The notes beneath the pieces were generated by a model, which searched no databases, was not told the origin of the DNA, and saw nothing but the letters and a program-made list of their open reading frames with translations. Both the position numbers and the translations under genes were made by a program. Shown piece by piece: positions 53,538-63,129 of a stretch of 64,000 nt of DNA. The DNA is from Skermanella aerolata KACC 11604 (GTDB taxonomy: Bacteria > Pseudomonadota > Alphaproteobacteria > Azospirillales > Azospirillaceae). The stretch's first letter is position 1. Every line of letters begins with the position of its first letter. The DNA lies in the NCBI RefSeq assembly GCF_000936425.1, contig NZ_AVFK01000021.1, forward strand, positions 1-64,000, in the 5' to 3' direction.

Positions 53538-53801
53538 TCAACCGTCGGTTATGCGGCTTCGAAGTTCCGCCGGAATGCCGGTTGGGCCCGTCTCTCTGCG
53601 CTGCGTCATGTCGACAAGCTTCGAGCCTGTGGGAATGACCTGCGCAATGCCGAGATCGAAGCGGTCGTGTGGGGTCATCAATGCGAGTTGGGCCTGTGCA
53701 CACCGCTCTTCAAGCCGGATGGCGAGGCTGTCAATCAGGCGGTGCCAGAGCGCCTTTACAGACATGCTCGGGATCAGGCTGTTGGAAATCGTATCAGGCA
53801 T
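53538..53801 (-). CDS. small DUF1127-like protein
   Basis: This 87-residue protein contains SVKALWHRLIDSLAIRLEERCAQ followed by LALMTPHDRFDLGIAQ, resembling the W-R...L-x-D-R-x-L-x-D-I-G pattern of DUF1127 small proteins. No clear ribosome site precedes the ATG. It is upstream of another small minus-strand gene. The assignment is tentative. Confidence 0.45.
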   Translation of the reverse strand: MPDTISNSLIPSMSVKALWHRLIDSLAIRLEERCAQAQLALMTPHDRFDLGIAQVIPTGSKLVDMTQRRETGPTGIPAELRSRITDG

Positions 53802-54514
53802 CGTGCCGTTTCAATCTTATGTGGACGGCGCCTCACTCCCATGCTGCCACTTCGGCCTTAGCCGTCATGGTTATTGTGCACTGCAACATGCAGCGATGAA
53901 ATTAGTTGCAATATCAACAAAAAGATCGAGGACACGCATGGCAGTCATACCGGATCCGCTGGCATCAGGAGCTATTGCGGAATTCACGCAATGACGGTAC
54001 GCGTCAGTTCAAGGCTGCGGCTGAAGGGCATCATTGCTGCCGACCAGCAGGATTAAAGCGGCGCCCGTGAAACTTGAATCGATGGTGCGCCCGGTACTCG
54101 GGTGTATTTAACCATGTATCGATGTGGATCATGGCCCAGAGGTATTCGTCTGCTCAATCCGATCGACGTGGCCTTTGCCAGGAAGGCTCGTCTGCGACCT
54201 ATCGGCGTCCGCACCATCGAGGAACTCTGAAAAGCCGTCGGGTCGATCTGTGACCTCAGCACTCATCACGAGTGCTGGAACGATCTTAGACACGCCGGAT
54301 GGGCGCCAAATTGGAGGCTCAAATCTCTCAAGAATCCAGCGATAAAAATCATCACATATTTACCGGCTGGAACAATATTCGGCGTCAATCGATTACGTCG
54401 TGTCGGTGTAGCGTCAAAGCTACCCTTCGGACTAGGCAGGCATCAGATCAAGCGCGAAGGACTATCCCGCCACCAAGATCATGAGCATATGATCTTTATT
54501 TAGGATGAAAGCCG
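53802..54514. other. gene-poor stretch with an IS630 remnant
   Basis: About 700 bases of lower GC. The only recognisable content is the C-terminal tail of an IS630-type transposase at 54150-54311; no intact gene is seen. Confidence 0.45.
54150..54311 (+). pseudogene. IS630-family transposase C-terminal remnant
   Basis: The frame beginning at 54150 reads LLNPIDVAFARKARLR, then RTIEEL, a TGA stop, then KAVGSICDLSTHHECWNDLR and HAGW. This is the end of an IS630-type DDE transposase (LNPIE, the final catalytic Glu replaced here by Asp, and the closing C-W-N-Y-x-R-H-A-G-Y type motif). The in-frame stop and the missing N-terminal two thirds make it a dead fragment. Confidence 0.65.
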
Positions 54515-54808
54515 ATGGATGATGTTTTTGGATTCTTGAACTCACACCTGAAGGACCAAGGCGCATCATCGGATATTGGATCCCAGGCGGATGATCTTGA
54601 GTCCTTAGCCCATATCTTGCGCAAGGTTGCCGCTGGTGTCGCCAATGGTGAGGGTGAGCCGCCGTTGCGAGGGTTGTTGATAACGCTGGGTAGGCTTGGA
54701 GATGCGGATACGCGGCTGCGCCAAACCATCGCTGTGATAGCAAACCTGATCGAGATGGAAGACGCCACTCCAGGTGAAGGCGACGAGCTGCTGTTCCCCT
54801 TACATTGA
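54515..54808 (+). CDS. small hypothetical protein
   Basis: This 97-residue acidic protein starts MDDVFGFLNSHLKDQGASSD and looks helical (QADDLESLAHILRKVAAGVA, RQTIAVIANLIEMED). AGGA lies 9 bases before the ATG. No motif is recognised. It sits between two transposase remnants. Confidence 0.4.
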   Translation: MDDVFGFLNSHLKDQGASSDIGSQADDLESLAHILRKVAAGVANGEGEPPLRGLLITLGRLGDADTRLRQTIAVIANLIEMEDATPGEGDELLFPLH

Positions 54809-54963
54809 CAGCGATGTAGGTTGTGAACCGGCGGTAGTCCAGCACGCTCTAATGTCCATGACCTGTAGGCTGCGGCGTTGCCCTCACAGCCCACTCGCCA
54901 TCCCGCGCGGTGAATCGTATCGAGTTTACCGAAGGCCCCGTTTCTTGAGAGACTGGGTTCGTC

Positions 54964-55150
54964 ATGACGAAACGGGCATCACCCAAACTTGCCCCTGAAG
55001 CCCGCGAACGCGCGGTGCGGATGGTGCTCGATCACGAAGGAGGAGACGACTCGCAGTGGACGGCTGTCAGCTCAATAGCGACCGAGATCGGCCGCACGGC
55101 GACGACGCTGCGGGGCTGGATCCAGCAGGCCGCGCGCGATCAGGGCAAGC
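54964..55150 (+). mobile_element. IS3-family orfA fragment
   Basis: The ATG at 54964 opens an OrfA-type transposase N-terminus (RASPKLAPEARERAVRMVLDH, WTAVSSIATEIGRTATTLRGWIQQAARDQGKR), the HTH_Tnp_1 domain. After GKR, near 55150, similarity ends and the frame continues only to 55230 with unrelated residues. OrfB is absent, so this is a truncated element. The break may mark a later rearrangement next to the AT-rich start of the receiver gene. Confidence 0.75.
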
Positions 55151-55306
55151 GCATCTACAGACCGATCATGGAGTGTCCAACGGCCGCGATGGGGAAGATC
55201 TCATATTCAATGTGCGTATCGGTAAATTAGTACTCCGAATATCCACATGACATTCTTGATATGAAAATCAACGATATATATTATGTAAATCCGCTGTGGA
55301 GCTATT

Positions 55307-55663
55307 ATGCGCATTTTGATTGTAGAAGACGAGATGATTGTTGCTTGGGATATCCAAAGCACACTTGAAAATGCCGGACACATAGTTGTAGGTATTGCAA
55401 TGAGCTTTTCCGAGGCGAGCAGGATGATCGAAGATTCTTGTCCGGAACTTGCCCTTGTCAATATCAATCTCAAGGAAGGAAAAGGAGCTGGTATCGATTT
55501 TGCCCGTGATCTTTTAGACCATTGCGCGGTGCCATCGCTGTTCGTTTCGGGACAAATCAAAGAAGCTCGGGAGAATAAGGATGTCGCGCACCGGCTGATC
55601 AATGGGGAAGACCCTGAACCCGTGCCGCCAGGACTGGAGTTGTTCCGTAATACAGACAACTGA
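55307..55663 (+). CDS. receiver-domain protein with Asn at the phosphorylation site
   Basis: This 118-residue single-domain receiver starts MRILIVEDEMIVAWDIQSTL, with the acidic pocket (Glu7, Asp8, Glu9). The strand that should carry the phospho-Asp reads LALVNINLKEG, with Asn52 in place of Asp, and no clear lysine-containing KP loop is present near the end. It may be a pseudo-receiver that signals without phosphorylation, or a decaying gene. The upstream region is AT-rich. The nearby HWE kinase carries its own receiver. Confidence 0.7.
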   Translation: MRILIVEDEMIVAWDIQSTLENAGHIVVGIAMSFSEASRMIEDSCPELALVNINLKEGKGAGIDFARDLLDHCAVPSLFVSGQIKEARENKDVAHRLINGEDPEPVPPGLELFRNTDN

Positions 55664-55709
55664 TACGGTTTTTTTTCAAGCAACTAAATTTATCTTAAGA
55701 TTAGGATTT

Positions 55710-55931
55710 TCAAATCCTTCGGTCGAGCCGGCGCAACATCTTCTCCGCATGGGCTAATCGCTGTTCAGCTTTCTCCGCCCGATCTTGTGCCCGAAGGATA
55801 GCTTCTTCCATGGCCATGATAAGCCGCATTGATCGCTCGATGATCAGCCGAATGTCTGGAGGAGAGGAAAGCCATTGCCGTTCGAGTTCGGCAAGACGGT
55901 CCCGGAAGTAGCGGCTCTGTCTGCTGGGCAT
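55710..55931 (-). CDS. small coiled-coil protein
   Basis: This 73-residue protein is almost entirely helical and charged (SRYFRDRLAELERQWL, MAMEEAILRAQDRAEKAEQRLAHAEKMLRRLDRR), consistent with a coiled coil. It is divergent from the hybrid kinase gene with essentially no spacer. No ribosome site is evident, so it could be a chance frame. Confidence 0.4.
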   Translation of the reverse strand: MPSRQSRYFRDRLAELERQWLSSPPDIRLIIERSMRLIMAMEEAILRAQDRAEKAEQRLAHAEKMLRRLDRRI

Positions 55932-55968
55932 ATTGCTGCAACGGGCGAGATTTTCGGAAGTTGCTGAC

Positions 55969-58881
55969 TTGCTGTTGGGGCATAGGTCTACGCATATCCG
56001 GACTTTCTATACCCGTTCCACTTATCGGTTTTCCGAGGTTTCGGCCAAGTTGTTGCTGATAATCGGTGCCGCCCTGGTGCCGATCAGCGCGCTCCAGGCC
56101 TGGTCGACTTTCGAGCTCGAGCGCCAGCAGGTCAGCGCGACCGAGAGCGATGCCCTGCGCTTGCTGGCCCTGATCGAGGACCAGCAGGCAGCTACGATCG
56201 CCGGCGTTCGGCAGGTCCTGGCCGTCCTGCGCCAGACAAAAGTGATCGTCGAGCGTGATTGGCCGGGATGCCAGGATCTGCTTAGCCGTACGAGAGACGA
56301 GCTTCCGGATTATCTCAGCGTCTACGTCACCGATGATCGCGGCATCAACGTCTGCGCCGCGGAGCCGCGTGCCGTTGGTCTCGACTCGTCCCGGCGCGAG
56401 CATATCGCCGCGGCACTGGCCGGCAAGCCGTTCGCGACCGGATCGCGGATCATCACGCGGGCGAGCGGCAAATCGGCTCTCCCGCTGGCGCTGCCGATTC
56501 GTGACGGCACCACCGGCGCGGTGACCGGTACCGTCGCGGCCCTGCTCGACACCGGCTCGCTCGACACGGCGCTGGCCGCCAAACCGCTCCCCTCCGGGGC
56601 GACCCTGACCGTGGCCGATCGTACCGGCACGATCATTGCCCGGACTCCGGACAGGACGGGGCTGCTTGGCACCCGGCTGCCCGACAGCTTCGAGATGCTG
56701 GCATTCCAGCGCAGCACCGGCGTGCGGCGGATGGTGGATCTGGATGGGGCGACACGGCTGATCGCGTTTTCCCCGCCCGATGCCGGTGCCACCGAGCTGT
56801 TCATCGCTCTGGGCCTCGATCAGACCAGTGCCGCGGCAGCCTTGCGGGACACCCGGTCCCACGCCATGGTCCTGCTTGTCACCGTCGCCGCGGGCACGGC
56901 GCTCAGTGTGCTCTGGATGGGGCACCTCTATGTCCGCATCCCCGCCGCCAGCCTGTCGGACAGCGCGAGGCGCTGGCGTGCCGGCGAGCTCGGCGCTCGT
57001 GCCGAAGTTCGGAGCAGTGCGGTCGAGTTCGCCCGGCTGGCCGCAGACTTCAACGCCATGGCCGACGCCCTGGACCTGCGCGAGCGTGCCCTGCGCTCGA
57101 CATCCGAGCAGCACAGGGCGGTGTTTGAGACAGCCGTCGACGCCATCGTCGTGATCGACGAGACCGGAATCATTCAGTCGCTCAACCCGGCGACGGAGAA
57201 AACCTTCGGCTATGCCGCCGGCGAACTCCTCGGCAGCAATGTCCGCATCCTGATGGGAGCCGAGCACAGGGCCTTCCACAACGCCTATATAAGGAACTAC
57301 CTGGAGACCGGGGTCCGGCGGATCATCGGCATCGGCCGAACGGTGGAGGGACGCCGCAACGACGGTACCCTGTTCCCGCTGGAACTCTCGATCGCCGAGT
57401 GGCGCGACCAGTCGGGTCGGCGCTTCTTCACCGGCATCATGCGCGACATCTCGGCCAGGGTCGCCGCCGAACGGCAGGCGGAGGACGAGCGCTCCCGCCT
57501 GCGTCGGATCGTCGACGGCGCCCCGTTTCCCGTCATGGTCCATGCCGAGACCGGCGAGATCCTCCACATCAGCGGCACCTGGCTCGACCTCACCGGCTAT
57601 GCTCGCGACGAGCTGGTGCGGGTTGCGGACTGGGCGGAGCGGGCTTATGGCAGGGATGTGTCAAAGCATGCGGCCGTGCTGTCCGACATCGAACGGCTGT
57701 ACCAGCTCGACCGCGCTCTGGACGAGGGCGAGCACGTCGTCCGCACCGCGTCCGGCGTCCGGCGCACCTGGGCTTTCCGCTCGGCGCCGGTTGGCCGGGA
57801 TGCCGCCGGCCGACGGCTGGTAGTTACCATGGCGGCCGACGTGACCGAGCGGCGCGACGGCGAGGAGCGGGTCAGGCTGCTGATGCGCGAGGTCGATCAT
57901 CGGGCCAAGAACGCCCTGATGGTGGTGCAGTCGATTGTCCAGATGTCCCGCTCGGAGGATCCGGCCGAGTTCAGCCGGGCGGTCGAGGGGCGCATCCAGG
58001 CCATGGCCCGGGCGCACTCGCTCCTCGCCACCTCGGGGTGGTCGGGCACCGACCTTCACCGCCTGCTGCTTGAGGAGCTGCTGGTTTATACTGGCGAGGA
58101 GCGGATCAGCCTGTCCGGGCCGCCGGTGTCGATCCGGCCGGAAGCGACCCAGGCGGTGTCGCTGTCGCTTCACGAGCTGGCAACCAACGCGGTCAAGCAC
58201 GGTGCCCTGTCGAGCGCTGCCGGTCAGGTCGAGGTGATCTGGTCGCCGCCCGAAGTCGGCGGCACGCTGTGCCTGTGGTGGCAGGAGAGCGACGGTCCGG
58301 CGGTGCCGGGCGAGCCGGAGCATAGCGGCTTCGGCACGGTGCTGCTGCGCCAGGTGATCGAGGGCCAACTCGGCGGCACGATCGATATGCACTGGGACGA
58401 TCCGGGGCTGGCCTGCCTGATCAGCCTGCCCGACGATACCTGGCAGGCCAGCGGCGTATCCGAGACAGCAGCGCTTCGGCCGTCCTCCGCACAGCCGGTG
58501 CCGCCCTCCGAAAGGACGGAGGCGTCCGGTCAGCGCGTACTTGTGGTCGAGGATGAGGCGCTGACCGCGCTGGCGCTTCAGAGCCTGCTGGAGAGCGCTG
58601 GCTATGCCGTGCTGGGACCGGTCGGCCGGGTCGAGGATGCGCTCGACCTGCTCCGTTCCGGCCCACCCGACGCTGCCGTGCTGGACGTCAACCTGTTCGG
58701 CGCCACGGTCGATCCGGTCGCGTTCGCCCTCGAGGCCATGGGCGTGCCGTTCCTGTTCTGCACCGGCTACCAGGGCGGCGGCACCGCGGGCGCGCACCAT
58801 TCGAAAGCTCCCATGCTGGGAAAACCGGTCAACGCCAACACTCTGCTGGCAGCCGTCGACGACCTGATTGTAAGGGCATGA
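55969..58881 (+). CDS. hybrid HWE histidine kinase with sensor, HAMP, two PAS and receiver domains
   Basis: This protein of about 970 residues has TM1 (LLLIIGAALVPISALQAW), a periplasmic Cache-like sensor (to about residue 295), TM2 (LLVTVAAGTALSVLWMG), HAMP, PAS (AVFETAVDAIVVIDETG), a second PAS, then an HWE kinase core: EVDHRAKNALMVVQSIVQMS with the phospho-His, SLHELATNAVKHGALS and the W-x-E motif LWWQESDGP. A C-terminal receiver carries phospho-Asp in AVLDVNLFG (about residue 903) and a GKP loop. There is no ATG at the front; TTG 55969 has GGAAG 8 bases upstream and is preferred over TTG 55933. The true start is uncertain. Confidence 0.88.
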   Translation: MLLGHRSTHIRTFYTRSTYRFSEVSAKLLLIIGAALVPISALQAWSTFELERQQVSATESDALRLLALIEDQQAATIAGVRQVLAVLRQTKVIVERDWPGCQDLLSRTRDELPDYLSVYVTDDRGINVCAAEPRAVGLDSSRREHIAAALAGKPFATGSRIITRASGKSALPLALPIRDGTTGAVTGTVAALLDTGSLDTALAAKPLPSGATLTVADRTGTIIARTPDRTGLLGTRLPDSFEMLAFQRSTGVRRMVDLDGATRLIAFSPPDAGATELFIALGLDQTSAAAALRDTRSHAMVLLVTVAAGTALSVLWMGHLYVRIPAASLSDSARRWRAGELGARAEVRSSAVEFARLAADFNAMADALDLRERALRSTSEQHRAVFETAVDAIVVIDETGIIQSLNPATEKTFGYAAGELLGSNVRILMGAEHRAFHNAYIRNYLETGVRRIIGIGRTVEGRRNDGTLFPLELSIAEWRDQSGRRFFTGIMRDISARVAAERQAEDERSRLRRIVDGAPFPVMVHAETGEILHISGTWLDLTGYARDELVRVADWAERAYGRDVSKHAAVLSDIERLYQLDRALDEGEHVVRTASGVRRTWAFRSAPVGRDAAGRRLVVTMAADVTERRDGEERVRLLMREVDHRAKNALMVVQSIVQMSRSEDPAEFSRAVEGRIQAMARAHSLLATSGWSGTDLHRLLLEELLVYTGEERISLSGPPVSIRPEATQAVSLSLHELATNAVKHGALSSAAGQVEVIWSPPEVGGTLCLWWQESDGPAVPGEPEHSGFGTVLLRQVIEGQLGGTIDMHWDDPGLACLISLPDDTWQASGVSETAALRPSSAQPVPPSERTEASGQRVLVVEDEALTALALQSLLESAGYAVLGPVGRVEDALDLLRSGPPDAAVLDVNLFGATVDPVAFALEAMGVPFLFCTGYQGGGTAGAHHSKAPMLGKPVNANTLLAAVDDLIVRA

Positions 58882-58978
58882 GGATTTTTGGTCTCTACTA
58901 CTAAAATACTTCATCGAATGGTCGCACCATGCTGGCCACCGACGCGGATACCTCACGATCATCTGTGACATCCGGTCA

Positions 58979-59056
58979 AAGCCGTATGCCGCTGGCCTAG
59001 AGATGCGGGACTGTCTAGCGGCCGCGGGCATAGACCCGCCGAAATGGCCGAGGTGA
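58979..59056 (+). pseudogene. 3' remnant of the RHH-like gene (copy 3)
   Basis: The frame 58979-59056 reads KPYAAGLEMRDCLAAAG then IDPPKWPR and stop, the last 25 codons of the gene at 41055-41549. No upstream part of the family is present. It lies directly after the hybrid kinase gene. Confidence 0.7.
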
Positions 59057-59148
59057 GCGGCGTCGGCTAATCCGGCTCATTGCCGGGGAACATCGGTGTC
59101 CGGGAGCCGCACCCGGCCGGCAACACCAACGTCCCCGCGTTCAGTGTC

Positions 59149-59740
59149 CTACAGGATGTCAGCGGTCGGTGTTTCAGCCAAAGCGAATTCCATGGAGGCC
59201 TCGGCGTGGATGCGTGTCGTGTCAAAGACAGGCAGGTCGGTATTCCCGGCGCCGATCAGCATCGTAATCTCGGTGCAGCCGAGGATGACGTCCTCGGTCC
59301 CGGCCCGGCGCAGGCGCTCGATTTGATCCAAAAGTAGGACACCTTTGCCTTCGGGCTTGTCACGCCCCGGCAGAGCTCCTCATAGATGATGCGGTGAACG
59401 AGACGCGCCCATGCTCGTCGGGCACGACTGCGTCGATGCCGTGGCAGTCCCGCAGGCGTCCCGTGCAGAAGTCCTCTTCCATCGTGAAGCGCGTCGCCAG
59501 TAGCGCCGGACACCCGCCGCCTTCAGACGCGGCGCTGTGGCGTCCGCGATATAGACAAGCGGGATGGCGACCGCCGCCTCAACCGCTTCTGCCATGCGGT
59601 GCATGGTGTTAGTGCAGATCACCAGCACCTCGGCACCGGCGTTCTCCAGACGCCGCGCTGCTCCGGTCATCATCGCCGAGGCACCGTTCCAGTCGCTGGC
59701 TTGCTGGAGTGCTGCGACCTCGGCGATGAGGGAAGGCTGG
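59149..59740 (-). pseudogene. frameshifted aspartate/glutamate racemase family gene
   Basis: Read on the minus strand, pieces of one Asp/Glu racemase lie in changing frames: EVAALQQASDW, AARRLENAGAEVLVICTNTMH (first catalytic Cys), AIPLVYIADAT, then LLATRFTMEEDFCTGRLRD, then LVHRIIYEELCRGV, then RLRRAGTEDVILGCTEI (second catalytic Cys). At least three frameshifts separate them, and the N-terminal GGMSW segment is missing. No functional product is expected. Confidence 0.8.
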
Positions 59741-60939
59741 CGGACACCGTCGTCACCACGGCAGCAGACGGTCAGGTCGGGGCCGAGATCGTTGTCGTGC
59801 GGCAGACCGTGATCCAGAACTCGGATGCGGAGCGCACTGGTCGCCACTGGACGGCAGTGCTGATGGTTTGAGGCGTCCAGGGCAAGTCTGAGATGGTGTC
59901 CCAGGTTCTCGATGATGATGCCGTGCTCGTCGCTGGGAAAGGCATGGGCAACGGTCACCAGCCAATCGATCAGTTCGGCGGACAGGCCGCCGAAGTCCAT
60001 CGCCTCGAATTCCTAGATCGTGTAGCGGCGGTCGTGTGTCTGGGCCAGTGCGCTCATGGTGATCCTCCACTGCACGGGGATTCTGGCAGGAGCGCGCCGT
60101 GTGGCAAGGAGCAAGTTGCCGTTCAGGCGGTATGGCAAGCCTTCGGCGTTTGGAAGCGGGCGGCGCATTCCCGGAAACATCCTGCGGGTCCAGGTTAAGT
60201 CCATCAATCCGCCGTCCGATAGCTTCCGGAATATCGCCCACGCTGGCGGAGACAAAGCCCTGGGGCCGATGGTCGGCACCTGCCTGTGACATGCTTTCGC
60301 CAGAACCTCCGCCCTGGAGTGCTCGTTCAACACCTCCAGGATTGAGCAGGGTTGCGAATCGCCGGATAGACTGCTCACTAATCGCGTCGCTCTGGCGGCG
60401 TGCCAGCGCTTTCATGTCCGCCTGCTGGCCCTGTTCGGCTCCACTCGGAGGAGAACGGCGCGGCCGGAAAGCGACATCCAGCTGCTGGTTTAATTCGAGT
60501 CGAGGCAGGGCCGGGTCTCATCGCACTGGGCGAACTCGAAACCCGGTTGTCCTGCTTGGTCGATGGACGGTGCGTGGATCTGCGCATCCCGGAAGATTTG
60601 AGCCATCACTTCCGAAACACGGTCATGGAGGCCGCGCAGGTCCAGGATGCCGCCTGAAGGCCACATCCGCGGATGGCGGAGGCGGTGTCGATGACTTTAA
60701 TCCGTCCACTCCCATCCACCGGGAGGCGTGGATGTCGTCGCATACGGCGTAGGTAGAAGCGTAGGTAGGTTTTATAGCTGTTGGAGTAAGTCATTGCAAC
60801 TATTGGGTATTTTTCACGTTTTGGGCGGACGCTTCCTCCGCTGAACCCCGTCGATTGCCCTCTATAATGCGATGTAGCCGCCGACTGGCGTCGCCGAATC
60901 ACCACGAAGTAGCGTACGCACCCCGCCGCTCACCACCGT
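59741..60939. other. decayed or non-coding stretch
   Basis: About 1.2 kb in which reading frames on both strands are short, compositionally odd and mutually overlapping. None shows a family motif or ribosome site. Continuity with the racemase pseudogene suggests further broken genes. The 60750-60900 part is AT-richer. Nothing else can be supported. Confidence 0.4.
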
Positions 60940-61551
60940 TTATACGCCATAGCTCGACGTCTCGGTGCCTGCGACGCCAGTCATGCCAAGCGGATGCCTG
61001 ATTGCTGTAGCACCGGACATCCACTCGCTGCGCAGGATAGCGTATTGCATGGTGTTTTCGTAGATCGGATTGCCCTCATCGTCATTGGTGAACGATACGA
61101 ACTCGATGAATACGCCCTCCCGGCGCATGCCCAGCTTTTCGCAGAGGCGCTGCGAGGGCTTGTTGTGGTCTTCGACATAGGCATAGACTCGGCGAAAGCC
61201 TTTTACCCGGAAAAGATGGTCGAGCAGGGCCCTTGCGGCTTCGAACGCATATCCCTGACCACTGAATTGCGGATTGAGGTTCCAGCCGATTGAGGCCGTC
61301 TCGTCTTTCTCATCTTCTCCGGTGCCGCCGAACAGATCGCCGATGACCTGACCGTTTTGTTTCAGGCATATCGCCACGCGGCCCTCGTCGAGGGCGCGTT
61401 TCCTCACCTCGATCTCCGCCTCAGCCAAGTCCGCGAGCTTGAGCGAGAGGAAGCAGGGGGCGGTGGGCGTGCGCAGATAAGCGAAGAGGTCCGCTGCATC
61501 GCCCTCCCGGAAGGGCCTGAGGATCAGGTGCTCGGTTTCAATGATCTGCAT
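60940..61551 (-). CDS. GNAT-family N-acetyltransferase (RimJ-like)
   Basis: This 203-residue enzyme has the GNAT fold of the RimJ/RimL type: IIETEHLILRPFREGDAADLFAYL at the N-terminus, GWNLNPQFSGQGYAFEAARALLDHLF (acetyl-CoA motif A, with Gln-x-x-Gly-x-Gly/Ala) and AYVEDHNKPSQRLCEKLGMRREG. It transfers acetyl to an amine on a protein terminus, antibiotic or small molecule. ATG 61551 begins the family-like part; the upstream TTG at 61578 is less likely. It lies 23 bases after the MFS exporter gene, so the two may be co-transcribed. Confidence 0.87.
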   Translation of the reverse strand: MQIIETEHLILRPFREGDAADLFAYLRTPTAPCFLSLKLADLAEAEIEVRKRALDEGRVAICLKQNGQVIGDLFGGTGEDEKDETASIGWNLNPQFSGQGYAFEAARALLDHLFRVKGFRRVYAYVEDHNKPSQRLCEKLGMRREGVFIEFVSFTNDDEGNPIYENTMQYAILRSEWMSGATAIRHPLGMTGVAGTETSSYGV

Positions 61552-61574
61552 GTCCGATACTCTGGAAAAGGCTG

Positions 61575-63098
61575 TCAATGATGCGCACGGGAAAGGCTGC
61601 GATACTCCGTGAGAGTGAAGAACACCACGACCGCCAACGCCGCGATCACTACGGCACCCGCCGTCAGGAGGACCGCGTGCGTTTGGGTGAAGGCGGCCTT
61701 GCCTGCTTCGATCAGTGCCGCACCCTGCTCACCCGGAAGCTCACTGGCGACGATGTAGGCATCACCGATCGTGCGGGAAGCCTGTTCGGCCAAAGCCTGT
61801 GATAGGCTGGAGGGCAGTTCGATGGCGCGGCTGAACACGCTCGACATGAAGACGCCGAACAGGGTGATTCCAAGACCGGTGCCCAGCTCATAGCCCGTCG
61901 CCTCCAGCGAGCCCGCCGCGCCGCCCTTGCTAGCATCGACGGAGCCCATGATGGCGATCGACGAGGCCGTCAGTCCGATGCTGAGCGTGAGCCCAAGAAT
62001 GGCAAGCGCGAATGGAACGAGGAAACCCGGATCGTGGAAGTCGCTTTGCGCGAGGAACACCAGCGCACCCGCCGAGATCAAAAGCGAAAGTGTGGCGACC
62101 AGCCGCAATCCGAACCGGTTGGACAGATAGCCCGCGACTGGGCCGCCAACGGCTGCCGCCGCCATGATGGGGATCATGAAGATGCCAGCCTGCAGCGGCG
62201 TCTTGCCCAGCACGTACTGCAATTCCTGCGCCAGCGTCAGCTCGACGCCGGCCAGCGCGCCCGATGCGACGATGGCCATGATCAAGCCGGCGATGATCGC
62301 AGGATGAGACAGTAGCGACAGGTCCAGCATCGGCTCGGACGAACGGAGTTGCTTGCGCACGAAAAGCGTCAGAGCCGCAATGCCGAAGACAACCACGAGG
62401 ACTATGATCGGCAGAGGCTGCTTGCCGCCGAACCCGGCCTTGATGCCGTATACGAACAGTATCATGCCGGCGATCAGCAGCAGCGCCTGGCCGATAGCCC
62501 ACTTTCCGGGTGTAGTCTGTTCGACGCGCGGTAACAGGACATAGCAGGCCGGAGCGACCACCAGCATGACCGGCACATTGATCAGGAATACCGAGCCCCA
62601 CCAGAAGTGCTCCAGAAGAGCGCCGCCGACGAGCGGCCCGACCGCGGCGCCGGCGGCTCCGATCATCCCCCAAAGACCGAGAGCCATGGCGCGCTCGCCC
62701 TCATCTTCGAAGGTCTTGCGGATGAGGCCCAGCACGCACGGCATGATCATCGAGCCGCCCAGAGCCAGAAGCACGCGCGCGGCAATCAGCATGGCGGGGC
62801 TTTGCGCAAAGGCGGCACATGCCGAGGCCACTCCGAAGGTGACAAGGCCGATGAGCAGGATTTTGCGGTTGCCGACCCGGTCAGCGAGTGTGCCCATCGG
62901 GACCAGAAGCCCTGCCATGAGTAGCGGGTAGATGTCGATGATCCACAGCACTTCGGTGCCGGAGGCATTCAGCGATTGCGTCAGCGTCGGGACAGCGACA
63001 TGCAGGATTGTCATGTCGAGGACCACTGGGAGGAAGGCCAGCATGACAGCGACGAGGACAAACCAGCGGTTGGCCGGAAGAGAAGCGGACGACATCAT
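61575..63098 (-). CDS. MFS efflux pump, DHA2 (14-TM, SmvA/QacA-like)
   Basis: This 507-residue transporter has 14 predicted helices, motif A GTLADRVGNRK after TM2, the antiporter motif GPLVGGALLEHFWW in TM5, and the DHA2 N-terminus VMLAFLPVVLDMTILHVAVPTL. Relatives export quaternary ammonium compounds, dyes and other drugs using the proton gradient. AGGTGA precedes the ATGATG start; 63095 is as likely as 63098. A divergent TetR gene lies 82 bases away with a palindrome between them. Confidence 0.9.
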   Translation of the reverse strand: MMSSASLPANRWFVLVAVMLAFLPVVLDMTILHVAVPTLTQSLNASGTEVLWIIDIYPLLMAGLLVPMGTLADRVGNRKILLIGLVTFGVASACAAFAQSPAMLIAARVLLALGGSMIMPCVLGLIRKTFEDEGERAMALGLWGMIGAAGAAVGPLVGGALLEHFWWGSVFLINVPVMLVVAPACYVLLPRVEQTTPGKWAIGQALLLIAGMILFVYGIKAGFGGKQPLPIIVLVVVFGIAALTLFVRKQLRSSEPMLDLSLLSHPAIIAGLIMAIVASGALAGVELTLAQELQYVLGKTPLQAGIFMIPIMAAAAVGGPVAGYLSNRFGLRLVATLSLLISAGALVFLAQSDFHDPGFLVPFALAILGLTLSIGLTASSIAIMGSVDASKGGAAGSLEATGYELGTGLGITLFGVFMSSVFSRAIELPSSLSQALAEQASRTIGDAYIVASELPGEQGAALIEAGKAAFTQTHAVLLTAGAVVIAALAVVVFFTLTEYRSLSRAHH

Positions 63099-63129
63099 TC
63101 ACCTGAACACGGATTCCGTTCGGTGATAT

